Shown piece by piece: positions 1 through 21,481 of a DNA stretch of 64,000 nucleotides. The position numbers and the translations under genes are program-made. This stretch comes from Baylisascaris procyonis (lineage: Eukaryota; Nematoda; Chromadorea; Rhabditida; Ascarididae), in assembly GCA_037389465.1 (NCBI GenBank), contig JAZARR010000212.1, positions 2,374,001-2,438,000 of the forward strand. The letters are read 5' to 3'. Numbering within the stretch: the first letter of the stretch is position 1; each line of letters begins with the position of its first letter. Under the pieces are notes generated by a model. That model was not told the origin of the DNA. It made no database searches and saw nothing but the letters and a program-made list of their open reading frames with translations.

Positions 1-145
1 TAAACTCGTCAAGAGACAGCTGTCCCGAAGGGCAGTCTTTGAGGAAGCCACGGTACCAATCATTGATTTCGCTCTCAGTGAATTGGGTCTCGTTGAGCAA
101 ATCGGTGAGACAGTCGGGCTTCAGCTTGCTGTTCTTCTTGCCCAT
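1..145 (-). CDS. Neuronal calcium sensor family protein, N-terminal exon (partial)
   Basis: First coding exon of a myristoylated EF-hand calcium sensor, running off the left edge of the window after 48 codons. The start [11 protein letters not shown] has the family's N-myristoylation signal (Gly2) and basic NSKLKP stretch. It continues through a helix ending [21 protein letters not shown], where the Cys-Pro is the hallmark of the degenerate first EF-hand. Proteins of this family (NCS-1, neurocalcin, hippocalcin) couple calcium to membrane targets in neurons. The exon reads straight through the point where the neighbouring paralogue at 522-2605 has an intron, so the two genes differ in structure. 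It looks closest to the neurocalcin/hippocalcin/NCS-1 group, but 48 residues cannot decide which. It lies downstream of the paralogue on the same strand. Confidence 0.87.
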   Translation of the reverse strand, partial: MGKKNSKLKPDCLTDLLNETQFTESEINDWYRGFLKDCPSGQLSLDEF

Positions 146-521
146 AGCGTTTGGCTGGGTAAGAGACGCGTAACGAGGGGCAGTGCTGCGATGAAGCGAA
201 ACAAGCCGCTGCACTCGGAACGACTGCTGACGTGCTGTCGACTGCTGACCTATTTGTTGCGCCCCCGGAGCTGGCCCCGGCCGGTGTGCTGTTCACCTCG
301 CTGTGCGCGCCACAAATGCTTCTTAACAGCTAATCTTTATACGATGCGATCCATGTACATATAATTAATTACGCGCTAATGAAGACATCAACAGCCAAAA
401 CTGCGTACTATCTGAAAGGGAACAAACAAAATTTGCATATATACGGAGAGCGCGTAAGCAACGAGAAGAGAATGAGTGGAATGAAGGTGGAATGATCACA
501 GTGTGCTGGCGGCCATACAAG
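146..521 (-). promoter_or_regulatory. Spacer between tandem calcium sensor genes; GC-rich 5' flank
   Basis: This 376-base gap separates the stop of the upstream ncs-2-like gene from the ATG of the next paralogue. The part nearest the ATG (about 150-320) is clearly richer in C and G than the surroundings, as expected for a 5' UTR or promoter. A CCCAG about ten bases before the ATG could be a trans-splice acceptor. No terminator or polyadenylation motif was recognised with confidence. Confidence 0.4.
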
Positions 522-2605
522 TTACTTCTTCACCTCGTTTGTCAAGATCTGGAACAGCTCCTTATCGGCGAGGCACCCGTCGACGAACTCCTTCAACGTT
601 AGCTCCTGCAATGGTGTCCTTGCTGCTTACTTGAATCGATAGCATTACTGCCAACTCAGCACAATTCATTCCACCTACTCTACCCCTTTCGGGCGAGTGC
701 CGCACTTATCACCCTCATTGATTAACGCATTTCACTCCATTGCAAGTCACTGAAAACGCAGCCAACGTCGCACATTTGCACTCACAAATGCCCCCTTGCG
801 GAAATTCTCAACAATGAGTTCACTTTCTAATAGCAGCAGACAATCTTTCAATCGTTCACATTCGTTTCACAGGCAAAAAGCCTTTCAGAACAAAGATATT
901 CATAAACATTTATAAACATCTGCTTTGATTGTTTTTAAGATATAATCAGTCATTCATAAACATCTGCTTTGGTCACTTCTGAGAACAATTTGAGCAGCCA
1001 CATCAACATCAACGGAACTCAAGTGATAACAATCGATTAAGTTATAGCAGTGAGTTCTACTTCCCAATAATCAACTGAAACCGGCAAGAGTGATCCCAAT
1101 AAAGATGCAAATAAAGACATTGGTGGGTGTGATGTCAGCAGGTGAATCTATCTTTGCATCCATAACAAAGTACTTATGAATCATATCGCAATGCAACAAA
1201 GGCTAAGCACATTCCAATAAAATAAAACAAGCGAATTGCGGCATTGCACATCAACGATTCGCAGAATAAAACGTTCGCGAGTATTCAACTTTTTAAAAAC
1301 GTTTCTATTCTTAATGGATGAAAAACAAATATTTCATAAATAGTATCAGGTAAGCAAGCTGCTTCAGTGTCTAATTAGCATTACAAATAAAAAAACTAAA
1401 CTACCGAATTGTGGGGAGAGGGGAAACGTTTGATCAACAATCATTTGCTGCTGCTGAAACAGGTTTTACAAACAACAATTTGACGCGAGAAAGAAGACAA
1501 CAAAAGCAAACACTCATTTCGGTGTAATATTCCTAAAACCAACAGTAAACGATAAACGAGACGAGATTTAAAAGCGGTAAGCGGCTAAAACAAAAGCAAA
1601 TTTACATCAGAGAAAGCATCGAGAAAGCGAACCTTGTCATTATTGACGTCCATCTTCTCGAAAATCATTTTCGCTCGCTTTCTTGGCGAATCGTCGGCCG
1701 ATTTTGTAACTTCAGGGCCAAGCATCTCGTATATCGCCTAAACTATCAATTCGTGTAAAAAGGCACTCGTTCACAATCAAAAGGGAAAGCGGGACCAGCT
1801 GCCACCAATGTACTCACGATCGGCTGTAACAAACAGATTTGCTCTGGCCTTTTTGGCACCAGCCGTTTTGGAAACAGTCCGTTTTTATGTGCGACGGTAG
1901 AGTATGAACTAGATGAGCAATGAGCTGTGGCAAGTGCTTAAGTGATCAGCCATCGATTAAGCGAGCTATACAGATGCGTAAGATCTCACCTCAATAATTT
2001 TAATCATCTCTTTCTCGTCTATAGTGCCGTTGCCGTCGATGTCGTACATCCTGAATGCCCATTCTAATTTCTGTTCGGGTGTGCCTGAGCTGGTGACGTT
2101 AATAGCGAGCAAGAACTCCTTGAAGTCGATGAAGCCGCTGTTGTCCGTATCGAACGTTCGGAATACGTGTTCACAGAATCCTTCGGCGCTGCCCGATGGG
2201 AAGAAATCCTTGTAGACTTTTATAAACTGCTCCTTGGTGAGGTGGCCCTTCGGGCAATCTTGCTGCAATTCATCCCTCCACAATTATTTTCACTCGCATT
2301 CGCATCAAAAGTGTTCATCTTTTTAGCTGATCGTTCTCGCTTATATGTTCGATTCATAAATCAGCGAAAGTGACACACAAGTTTGTTTTTTGCTGGTTTC
2401 AACAGCGTGGATCAAAATTTGTCGGTAAACAAAAAACATCCGGCGGATGCATAAGCAAGCGGTGAGGTGGACAGAAAGAGAAAGCGGGACTTACAACGAA
2501 GCCTTTGTACCACTCCTTGATCTGTTCCTCAGTGAAGTTAGTATTCCTCTTGAGAAACTCGAGGTCTTCTTTTGAGAGCTTCGGCTTGGAGCCCTTAAGA
2601 CCCAT
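522..2605 (-). CDS. ncs-2: NCS-2-like neuronal calcium sensor (visinin/hippocalcin family)
   Basis: Complete 190-residue EF-hand calcium sensor in four exons: 2605-2495, 2262-1990, 1737-1633 and 605-522, all joining in phase. It starts [17 protein letters not shown], with Gly2 available for myristoylation. Residues 38-41 are QDCP of the inactive EF1. EF2 is residues 75-86 ([12 protein letters not shown]), EF3 is 111-122 ([12 protein letters not shown]) and EF4 is 158-169 (DVNNDKELTLKE), split by the last intron. It ends LTNEVKK. Length and motifs match the family, and the central sequence is what I recall of C. elegans NCS-2, a neuronal calcium-myristoyl switch. The donor of exon 3 is the unusual GTTCGC. 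The gene stands head-to-head with katanin and upstream of a second family member. The subfamily assignment relies on memory of homologues, not a search. Confidence 0.95.
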
Positions 2606-3037
2606 TTGATGGGGGAGGCTGTTAACGGCAGTTAGGGATCGAGATGTGCTACGGCGGGGTCAGCGACACGAGTACAATAGAGGGAAGATGAAGGAGATGC
2701 AGATCAGAAATGCCGGGAGTGATAAGGAGAATGGAAGAACATGTACTAGCTGCAGCGAGATCGATAGCACACGCAATCCTTAAGAGAGAAAGCCGTAAGC
2801 CCCGCCCCAGGCACAACCCTAATTGGGCCCGGTCTACTCACAAAATCAATCTTGCGATCGCCCCGCCTATTCCTCTCGTTTCCCGCTTGGAATGGGTGCT
2901 CGCATACGGTATTCTGGCGCTTCGCCAGACATTCTTCAGTGCTGTGACGCATGTCGACGCGTCTCACTCATCGTCGGGCGTTGTGAGCACTGTGTGAGAG
3001 TCCTGGATTGTCTGCGCATTTCCGGTGGCGTGCTGTT
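2606..3037. promoter_or_regulatory. Shared divergent promoter region between ncs-2-like gene and katanin
   Basis: Only 432 bases separate the two start codons, which point away from each other, so both promoters and 5' leaders must lie here. The stretch at about 2800-3000 is GC- and CpG-richer than the flanks and contains GCGATCGC near 2857. A possible trans-splice acceptor (GTTAACAG on the minus strand) lies about 14 bases before the ncs-2 ATG. No TATA box was recognised. Confidence 0.5.
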
Positions 3038-11927
<8,890 letters not shown>

Positions 11928-14900
11928 GTCATTCTGATTGTCGGGAATCGGCATTCGAGAGGAGCGAAAGATGCTCTCTCGCTGCATGTCAACACTGCTC
12001 CAGCAGTTCTGTCACTGCGGCCTTCTAATTTTAGCCGATCATTAGCGTTTATGTATTCAGGTTGTTTGTAGTTCGCGGCTAGGTCGATCCCTTCCAGTTA
12101 AGCCGATCCAGTGCCAAATACAAACGTTGTGATCATTCGTGCTGTTCTTTCTATGTTTTCTTAATGCTGGCTGTTATGTTTTCCTTCTGCTGCTTTTTCC
12201 ACGTTAATGTCTTTTCCATCTAACATTGTTCACATAGGTGTGTTGATCTCCTGTAAGCACGACGACAGTGCATCATATGCATCTCCAAGAGTGCAACTCG
12301 AGTCATCTTGACTTCAGTTTTGAGAATATTTCTCCCGTGTTATTGCTTTAGAAAGTGATGAGTAATGCTCTTTAAAACAAATCATCTGTTATTCGCATGT
12401 AACCTTTAAAATCGTGAAGTTTTTTTTTTTTTTTTGAGACGTCATGCTTAAATGTGGCAATTGCTTCATTTCGTTTATAAAGTCGGAAAAAAGTTGTGAT
12501 CGCCGTTACCCATATCATTTAACAACTCATTGTGTTTATCTTGGACCATGATGCATATTATTTTTCGCTTACTAGATAACCTGAATTTCTCTTCCCTCAT
12601 CTTGGAAAAAAAAGCATTTTCCAATCCACTGCAAACAAAACAGGATAGTTGCCGCATAGAAATGCGGATATTTTTCGGTTTTCTAATTTTATGACATACA
12701 AGTTTTTCATTGGTTTGGATTCGCGCTAAAATTGGCAGCTAGGATGAGATGTGGGCGGCACTGTCTAATCTGCTGCACGCTTTAACACCTTGGCTTAGGT
12801 GATCTGTTTTTAATCCTCTTTTTTTTTTTTGCCTTTTGGCAAGAATAATTCTTCCATTTCCATTGCTTAAAGTTCTTTATTTTACTATTTTGAAGCGGTT
12901 TGCTCTTGTTTGAAAGGGTTTTACATGTTGCGAGTGCTTATTGCGATCAACGCTATTCTTTGTCTCTTTCCTGATATTCCACTCATTGCTGCACTCTACC
13001 ATTTTCCGAGTAGGGTCTCATAGTTCTGTTTTGCTGTAATTGAGGGTTGTTTCTCGTATGTTCACATCCACCGTCTATTGAATAGGAAAACATCCCCAAT
13101 GCAGGTATCAATCACAATCTTTTATTTCGAATAAGCAAATACGTAATAATTCGTTGGTGTTATTCTGTTCGTTTTGTTTATAATGAGAGTTGAATTATCG
13201 AAAAGTAGAGGTAAAGGGAATTAATGAAATCAGTTATTTTGTGGGGAAATGCTTGACGGTCGATGTATTCGTAGGTGATGTTAACAATCTGCAATAACAA
13301 CTGTGTTGTGGTAATTGAACTAGCCAAACTAATGCGGGTTTTAATTCAAACGTTTATTCACGTAGATTAATTGACCACTTTATTGTTGATGTGTGCGTTA
13401 AGTGAAGTGTTTATTTATTGAGAACATTTCTGACTTTCACCTAACTTGATATATTCTATATGTGTGAAGTTTTGTGGCATACAAATAAATATTCCATAGC
13501 CAATTAGGTCGGAAACTTTTATTCGAGGAAGCACAGAGCCAGAATGATAATTTCTTTCTTTAGACGTGTTTTATGCTTGTTGGTTCGAATTTCATGGCAG
13601 ATGTCGAGTTTGCGTGAGTTGATTATCGCAAATTCAGTGATGGAGTTGAGCTTCGACGCCTGATCTTTCTTAATTAGCCTATTGATCGCTATCTAGTGGC
13701 CGAGGCTTAGCAAGAGTGGCGGTGGTGTTAGCCCAGGCACCGAACAAGAGTGTCATAGGCCATATGATGACGCAGCAAGTTGTTTATTAATCAATTCATA
13801 TGGGAATTGGCTTATATGCAGTGGGAAACACAGCAGTTTCATTCAAAATAATTGCATTAAGCTTCAAAATGCGACAATATTCACTCCGCGGTGTTTGTGG
13901 ATTTTAGAAAGTGCATGAAATTACGGTTTACTTGTGAGGAATTCAACTAGAATTAAGGAATTTCTGCAGTAGTCTTTCACTATTTCTTTCCTCTCAGTAG
14001 AAGCATCCAGCAATCTTCCTGGAAACCTCTGCACCCCGCCATTTTGGGTCAACACCTTATGACGTGGATCATTCCACTTACCTGGCCTTCTTGTTCGCAG
14101 ATCCTGGAGTGCGTCGATGCAGTTAATGCCGTTTATAAAATTGCTTCGAGCAGTGACCAGCACACGTGGAAGCATTATGCGCACGATAGGGATTGAGGTT
14201 GGGATGAACAGAGAAAAGGAACATAGTGAGTAGCGAAAGCTGAATACGTATGGTATAACGCTAATATTCAACGTAATTGGGTTGATACAACGTCGTAATT
14301 AATGAGCGTATGCGGGATGGCATTCTCGACTGGAGAGCGGATAAAGCAGCGTGTTCTTCGCCATTTTAAGATTTCAATTATTGACGTACTAACACATGTG
14401 ATGAGCTTAAGATGCCCTAAAACGGGAGATATCGAACCGGTGGAGTGTGGAAAAATTCAGTTTGCCGTCGTCGTTTTTTTAACGAATTTTACTTTTATAT
14501 GCGACCTTCATGTTAGCATTGAAGGGAACTGATCAAGGTGCGTATGCTTTAACTATCCAAGGTCAGCTTGTCATCGGCGAGTACTCCGAATGAGCTGAAT
14601 TAATTTTCAATTAAACTCTTCGATATACTTCTAAATTCTCATAAATTAGCATGTTTATTGCTTACGCTTATCAGAGAATTCATCTATGCTTTCGTCAAAA
14701 CGAAATGAGATACGCATTTAATCTTAGTCGATCGTTGGCGAGAATTGCCACTTCGATAGTGATTTTCAATTTAATTCAGTAGTTTTACGCTTAAATTACC
14801 AATTTCGAGATTTAAAAGTGCATAAAGCGAATGAATGGATTTCTTTTCGTCGATTATCCGCAAGAGAAATCAATGGAAAATGTAGAATCATTTCTGCTTC

Positions 14901-17066
14901 GGGGCACACATCAGTTAGGGACTCTCAATATTGTCCAAGCTTGCTATTGTATCACACTGCTTTTTGAGTTCATTTGAAATGCTTATTTGGTGATTTCGAT
15001 TTCTCTTTTATAAATTTTTGACGCTATTTTATGCTTAGCAGAGTACTCTGGTCGCGCACACGGTACTTCGACTATTTACATTGGCGGTGCTTATGACCGA
15101 CATTTGTCTTATAAATGACCGATTGTTAGTTTCTATTTCAGTTGTAGTTTTTTTGGGCCACTTTGGAGCGGTTTTTGGACTGTTGTTTCATCAGGAAGGT
15201 TTCGACGACAGATGGAAGGGAGCACATCAGGTGAATGCTTCTTTTCTTGCTCTTTGAATATTTTTCGGCTAGTAGAAATAAGCTAGTCCCAAAATTGGTG
15301 GTACGAACCATGCTTAGAATCATCTGAAGTACCGAAGAACGTTTAATGTCGTACTTTTTTCTGGCAGTCAAAACCAGGTAGTCTAGAGATAACTAGGTTC
15401 CATGCTAAAGAACGCTGGTGGATTTAATAGGACTTCCCTTTCCCTTCGAGCTTGGCCAGATAAGGAATATTTCTAATTTAACCAGCTTGACCATTGCCCG
15501 TTCTTTTTCCACATAAAAGGTGGGTTTCAGTTTTCATTTATCACGGAATGTTTTTTCATCTTTTTTTTGGGAATTTTTTCGCACCAGATTCTTGGCTGGG
15601 CTATTTTTTCTCTCAAATCGCCTTGCTGGACTACTGAATCGTTCTCCATTCAAACTAGTGGGCTGTTATTAAAGCGCGGCTTCACTGTTCACGTTAGCTG
15701 AGCTCAAGGTATGACGTTAAATGACGCAGTTCGTTTTGCTTCACGTGCTTAGATCGATTCCCGCAGCAGTGGAATTTGCTGCTGTTTGAAGATGCCGGAA
15801 ATGCTTTTTCACTTTCGAACTAATAGTTGACGTGAGTTTTCGTTGATCGACTTTTTAAATCACTTGATTGGGAAAAGGTGTTCGTTTATTTCGATTATTC
15901 GAGAACGTCAACTCAGCAAAAGGACAAATAGCCAAACATTCACAAATTTAGTAGCGCTAATTCACTGCACTTATAGGCCTTACATTCAATCCCATTACTG
16001 CTCTTGGTTATTAATTTTGTTCATGACAAATCGAAATACTTGCGTTTTTATGCGGTAAGCAGCGGCGATTAAAAGTGGACAGTGGTCACTTGAGGGAAGG
16101 TAGTAAAAAGAAAGTGTGGAACTCGGAAAGGAATCTTCTGATTTCAACAGTTATATATTTTAAAAGAAAAGAATTGCGAATGAAACGCTGATAGTTGTTT
16201 GTTCTCGATTAACTGGCTTCTTAATGACCACGATGTGATGAAAGTATTGAAGGACAGGCAGCATCGGCATCTTCGAAGTTGGCTATCAATCGTAGACGAC
16301 AAGAAGGGAATCCAGTTTTGAAATACGTTCGAAATGTGCCCTTCGAATGGGCAGAAATTAAGGTTATATCCTCTATAAACTTCATTGGAAAGACAGCTCA
16401 TCTTATCTTATAACATTTCTACTCCCTCCTCCCTTTGCTAGAATTCGTTACATTAAAGCACAGAAAAAATATTCTTTGTTTCATTGAATAGAACGCACAT
16501 CCTTCTATTTCTGCAGTCATCCCACAGAGACGGATTCATCTCTTTCCTTCAAGAGGTTTTTTCAAAGTTTTTTGTTAAAAAGAGGGATTTTCTCTTCTCA
16601 CTTTTCGAAAGAAACCCTCCTATTCAAGAGGCTTTTGAGGATCTTCTATTTTTCCGACTTCTTTATATGTAGGATACATTTCGATAGGGAGGATCATTTG
16701 TTCACGGGAGTCTTCTTTATAAGGAAATACGATCGAGATATCTTACCGATTAAGGGTCTTCCTCATACTCTATTGTCTTCTCCGAAACTGCTAATTTTTT
16801 GTCGGGAGTTATTGCCGGTTTTTGTTTTAGATGTACATGTTGTTGAACACACCACAGTAAGAATTTCGTTGTTTTTTCACAAGAACAGTATTATGAGGTG
16901 AGCATTTCACTTTGCAACGTTTTTTCGAGCACTAGGTCGTTCCCTTCTCTATTACGTTTTTTCTTGTGGTAGCCATCTTAACTTCTACTTTTAGGATTAT
17001 AGCAATAACCAACGAGTTTCTTTCATGTCGAGGACACGAGGTTGTGGTTGTCAATTAACGCAATAG
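11928..17066. other. Spacer; should contain the unlocated 5' exons of ERCC1
   Basis: About 5 kb of AT-rich sequence with T-runs (a 15-base T-run near 12421). I read all plus frames for the conserved ERCC1 block that precedes the exon at 17074 (RQRGNP...VPWEF) and did not find it. One short segment at about 16829-16900 is bounded by TTTTAG and AG|GTGAGC, and its phase would join an alternative acceptor at 17066, but its translation does not resemble ERCC1. No other gene, tRNA or mobile element was recognised. Confidence 0.4.
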
Positions 17067-17073
17067 GTTTCAG

Positions 17074-17937
17074 GCTGATTTTGAGGCTGGAAAAGAGATG
17101 GGTATTCTCTACTTGAGCCTAAAATGGCACAAGTTGCATCCAGGCTATATTGAGACTCGTATGAATTCAGATGGAGCCGACTACCTGATTAAAGTGAGTT
17201 AATCGCTCCAGTACTTCCACAAAAAAAAGTGTTTCTTTTTCACAGTTCTTGCTTCATAAAATTTGTGTTCGTACCAAGTTTGTGCATTCGGAAAACTGAA
17301 AGAAAAAGAAGTTATCACCGCGAAGGTATTTTCACTCCGTTTTTCTTTCTAAATGACCTAAAGGCTTATTCAAAGAAAAGTTATTATGATGTGAGCTGTA
17401 TCGTTCGTTGCTGCATTACGTATTCTCAGGTGTTGTTAGTTTTGGTGAACGTTGATCAGCGATTTATGTTGCGTGAATTAAATTTGTTCTGCTATCGAAC
17501 CGGTTGGACATTGGTGCTATGCTATTCACCTGAAGAGGCTGCCGAGTATCTGGAAAGTTTTCACATGGCGAGAAATAAGAATGAACAAAGTGCGGTCATC
17601 GCAATGCAAGAGAGGAAGAAGAAACGACAAGGAATTTCGGAAACGAACGAATCATCTCAGGTAAGCTTCCACATTTACCTTACTTCCATTTGTCGGTCAG
17701 TGTAGCTTGTTAAGAAGTGAAACGCATCTTTTGCAGCAAATACAACGAGCAATCGATCTGCTATGTGGAATACGTTCGATCTCAACAAGTGATGCACAAC
17801 GCTTGATTGGTACATTCGGAAGTATTGCGGCAATCGCAAATGCAGACGTCGAAAGGCTGTCACTATGTCCTGGTCTTGGCCCTGTTAAGGCCGAGAACAT
17901 TTTCACGTTCTTTAGAACCCCGTTTATTAAAAGTTAA
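17074..17937 (+). CDS. ercc-1: DNA excision repair protein ERCC1 (XPF partner), 3' exons
   Basis: Three exons join in phase 0: 17074-17193, 17430-17660 and 17737-17937 (stop TAA), giving 182 residues. The first two encode most of the nuclease-like central domain: ADFEAGKEMGILYLSLKWHK, LHPGYIETR, then VLLVLVNVDQ and WTLVLCYSPEEAAEYLESF. The last encodes the tandem helix-hairpin-helix domain ending in LSLCPGLGPVKAENIFTFF, which heterodimerises with XPF. ERCC1 lacks catalytic residues and positions XPF to cut 5' of lesions in nucleotide excision and crosslink repair. The stop falls where the animal family ends. About the first third of the protein, including the conserved RQRGNP-VPWEF block, was not located upstream. 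A lysine-rich insertion (ERKKKRQGISETNESS) separates the two domains. The gene is nuclear repair machinery and unrelated in function to its neighbours. Confidence 0.9.
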
Positions 17938-20900
17938 TGCAACGTTTTTACTTTTTTGCATTCAATTTGGAGTAATACCTTAACGCACGATTTCTATCAT
18001 TCTAAAAGTGCCACTTGTGGAGTTGCTATTTGTTCGAACATCTGAAAGCATAACCTCTTGCTGCCTTATTTTCTCTTATTTGTGTATATTGTAAATTATT
18101 ACTGTCTCTTACAATGTTTTGTGTCGAATGAAAAATTGGAAAGCGAAATTGTTTAATGTTTTTACTACGGGTCAGTCAAAACTCTGTTGACTTTATCTCA
18201 TTCGCATTTGCATCCTTCAAATTCCGCAACCGGTAGCGAGAAACGGGCACAGCACCTTTCAACGGAATCATAGCTTCTACGATGGAAATATTGGCGCTGA
18301 TGTCTAGCCTTTTCTTGATAAATGTGAATCGTTTGGAGCACTTATCACATTGAGTCATAGCGTTGAAGCAAGGTCAGTTGTATTCAGACGTGTTTGTAGT
18401 GATTGTAAGTCACTCTTTAACTGCCTGAAATTTTTCATAGACACTTGCCCATGTGTGTCTTTAGAGATTCGGAATACAAGTTGGTAGAAAATGACAAAAG
18501 TAAACACAGGTTGGCAAGCTTGATGGTGCATTCGCTACAGTACTGTTCTGGATTTTTTCATTCGGGGTTTGAGTGTGATCATATAAGCAACACTTGTCGA
18601 GGACATTTAGAAAAGGGGTGAGGTCGCAAAATACGGACTTTGAAACTATCTTAAGGTGCGGTCGTGCGGGAAGTAAGTAGGTCGGGGAACTTTGCTAGAT
18701 TTTTTCTCACCGATCTCGGTTGGCGTGATGTAAAACGAGAGACTGAGTTGATCACAGTAATATTAAACAATTTTGTTTCTATTGATGTGATCTACAAGTT
18801 CATTGAATAGAAGAAATTTAAAGAGCAATGGATCTTATGCCATTTTCATAGCATTCGATGAGCCATAACATTGCTGTTGAACACAATCATTGTTGACTAG
18901 AATCCTTCTCGTCGACCGTCATACTCCTTGCAAAATTGGAGACCGAAGAATTTCTCGGGAATTCCCCGCTATATTGATTTTTAATAAAGTTGGGTCGGTC
19001 ATGGATGCGAACACTTTGGGCCAAAAATTTGTCTGTGTTCATTCAAGCCCAAACAACAGCAATAAGCAGCTGTGCTACCGGCGAATGAAAAGACTTTTTC
19101 CGGCTTCTGGATGGACGCAACCAGAATCACCGCATAAGCGTATAGTTTTCTGTTTAGACCAACTTAGAATGTAACAAAACAACTCCCTCGAAAGTATCTC
19201 GGCTCGGCCACAATCACAAGTCACTTTTCTGTACGCGACGAAAATAAGCGATTCGAGAGTCGTGAAATCGATTCCGCATCTAAGGTCGACTGGCCAAATT
19301 GCTGTTGAAAAAGCTTGACGATAAAACATAAAAAATGTTGCTTTTTCTTGATCCTTACTTCGATGTTTGCGAGGTCGAGAAGTCCTTGTTTTTGAGTTAT
19401 ATTTTTGCCCTTATGCAAATTTTTTTGACATGGAATCTGATTCGAAGAATTGAATAAACCTTATAACTGAATCTTTATGTAAAAGATTTATATCACACAA
19501 TTGTGTTATTCGGTATTTCCACCAAAATGCTACCTAGCTTATCCTCGTTCCACAGTTGTCGCATGTTTATATAGTGGAATATTTCAACGCCAATCAGGCT
19601 CACGTATCCACTACATCTGAACTCACCGTACATAAAACATATGTTTATTGCGTCCATTGGTCACCTGAGAATATTTGTCTGATGTAATGCTACGAATCAA
19701 CAATTACCATTGGGAGTGCTAGGTTGTGCTAGGTCGCTTTTTTGTGCGATGATTAGAGCAATCACCTATATCGCTTATAGTGCAACGATCCAACTGGAAT
19801 CCGACATTTAGTGTGCTCACTCAAAAGTGAGACTGTTCATTTTGCAAGTGCTGCGAGATTTGGCTGCATTTAACGAATTACAAATACGCATTCCCTTTCA
19901 AATGTTCTCTTAAAAATTATGTTTGTTTTCTATTAGCAGAAATGAATCGTACTCGATCGATGGTTATCAACGTTAGAGAGTTGGAGATTTTGAATTTTTT
20001 GAAAATATTTTGAATTTTTTGAAGAAATAAATGCGAAGATGCAGGTGAGTTAAAGATCACAAACATACATATGCACACTAGAATTTTGATGAGTTTAGAC
20101 GCAGAGCAATGTGTTTGTTACTTGAATAGGGGGTTAATTCTCTTTCATTCTTTTGCCTTAATCTTTCTCTATTCCGTATTCACCTTCCCTCTTCATAGGA
20201 AACCGTTTATCCATGAATAGCATAATTAAACGCATCCACAACCAAATCAATTGTTCAACGATGAGGCTGAAGGATGTTTTATACGGCGTTGTTCGAAAAT
20301 AAGCGCTTTTGATGCTTCAAGTAAGGTTATGTGAGTCCACACATGTCGTGGCTTCAGAATGCTCTGAAATTAGACGAAATGGGTAAAATAAGGTAAAAGT
20401 TTGATTACTTATGCAAAACGAGCCGTTATCAGCTGATATTAGGTAAATTCTTTCCATTTATTGCTCATTTGAATATTTAAGAATGGTGGGGAGGGGGGGG
20501 GGGAAGGATAGTTTCGCTAGAAATAGAAATCTCAACTGCCATCCACGCCCTGTTTCATATATAGCCGATATAGGTGGCCAAGCAGTTCGATAATTTTGAG
20601 ACACTTCTCTCAATCATTATATGAGAGGAATCGAAATGTGAATATCTCAAAGGTGAAACAGTTGTAAAAACGATGTTTAGGGTTTTTCCTTTATAAACTC
20701 GACAACGTTGAAATATGTGTGAAAGAATTTCCAAAGTCAAGTGGCGAGGTGTAATTATTTGTTAATTGAGTCAGTTAATTTGTTATTTGTTAATATTTTT
20801 CATTACTGTTGAGCCAGTTTCTTCTTTAACTCACTAACGAATTGATAATCTAAATCATCTGCCGGTGAGAGTCGGCTCATTATATGCTCATAACTTGGAA

Positions 20901-21381
20901 AATAATTGCTCAAGAATAATAGAGCCATGTTTGTTATTGATGGGGTTTGTCCAGTTACTTCCGGTATTGATTAAGGGCGATATTGAGGCTCTCTACTATT
21001 TATGCTTTATACCAGTGACCTGTCAACTTGTGGTTGTGAGTAGTTCTGCTGAAACTAGAATGTTTTGAAAATAGTAAAACATAATGTCAAATTACGTGGA
21101 ATCGAGTCGCCGTTGAACAAAGTCGAAGAGTGGTCAAAAAAATGACGCCTGCTTACTGCAATGAATAGAACTTTGATTGTTCATCTTGCTAGCAATAATC
21201 CTGAATTCGCTATGCTCTAAATGGCTGTGATATGTTTTGGATCGCTTATAGGTAGGTTAATCAAGCAATTCCAAAAGCCCCTCTGTTTCTGCGCTATAAT
21301 TGCTTAATTGAGGATAGGAGTTACTGTGAGAAACTTCACTTGTTAAATAAGACTCTTTGAAGTCTTTACAATGTAAATTAG

Positions 21382-21481
21382 ACGTTATCGGAGTTTTTGA
21401 AATTGACGGCAAGCTTATTCGCCATCAGGAGCACCAGCCGTTCCTATTCACCTTCGGAACTACTTCAGGAACACCACCATG
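21382..21481 (+). CDS. Possible 3'-terminal coding exon, unidentified
   Basis: After an acceptor (TAAATTAG) a 32-codon frame begins in phase 2 and ends at TGA. It reads VIGVFEIDGKLIRHQEHQP then FLFTFGTTSGTPP. The residue mix is more protein-like than the surrounding AT-rich sequence. I do not recognise the family and found no convincing upstream exon. It may be chance. Confidence 0.22.

Noticed and set aside
3008..3037. In-frame ATG at 3008 as katanin start
   Set aside because: The KATNA1 family begins at the equivalent of MDIGLLAEN (3038); the ten extra residues have no counterpart.
16829..16900. Short segment as the missing ERCC1 exon
   Set aside because: Splice phases could fit an alternative acceptor at 17066, but the translation does not resemble the conserved ERCC1 block.
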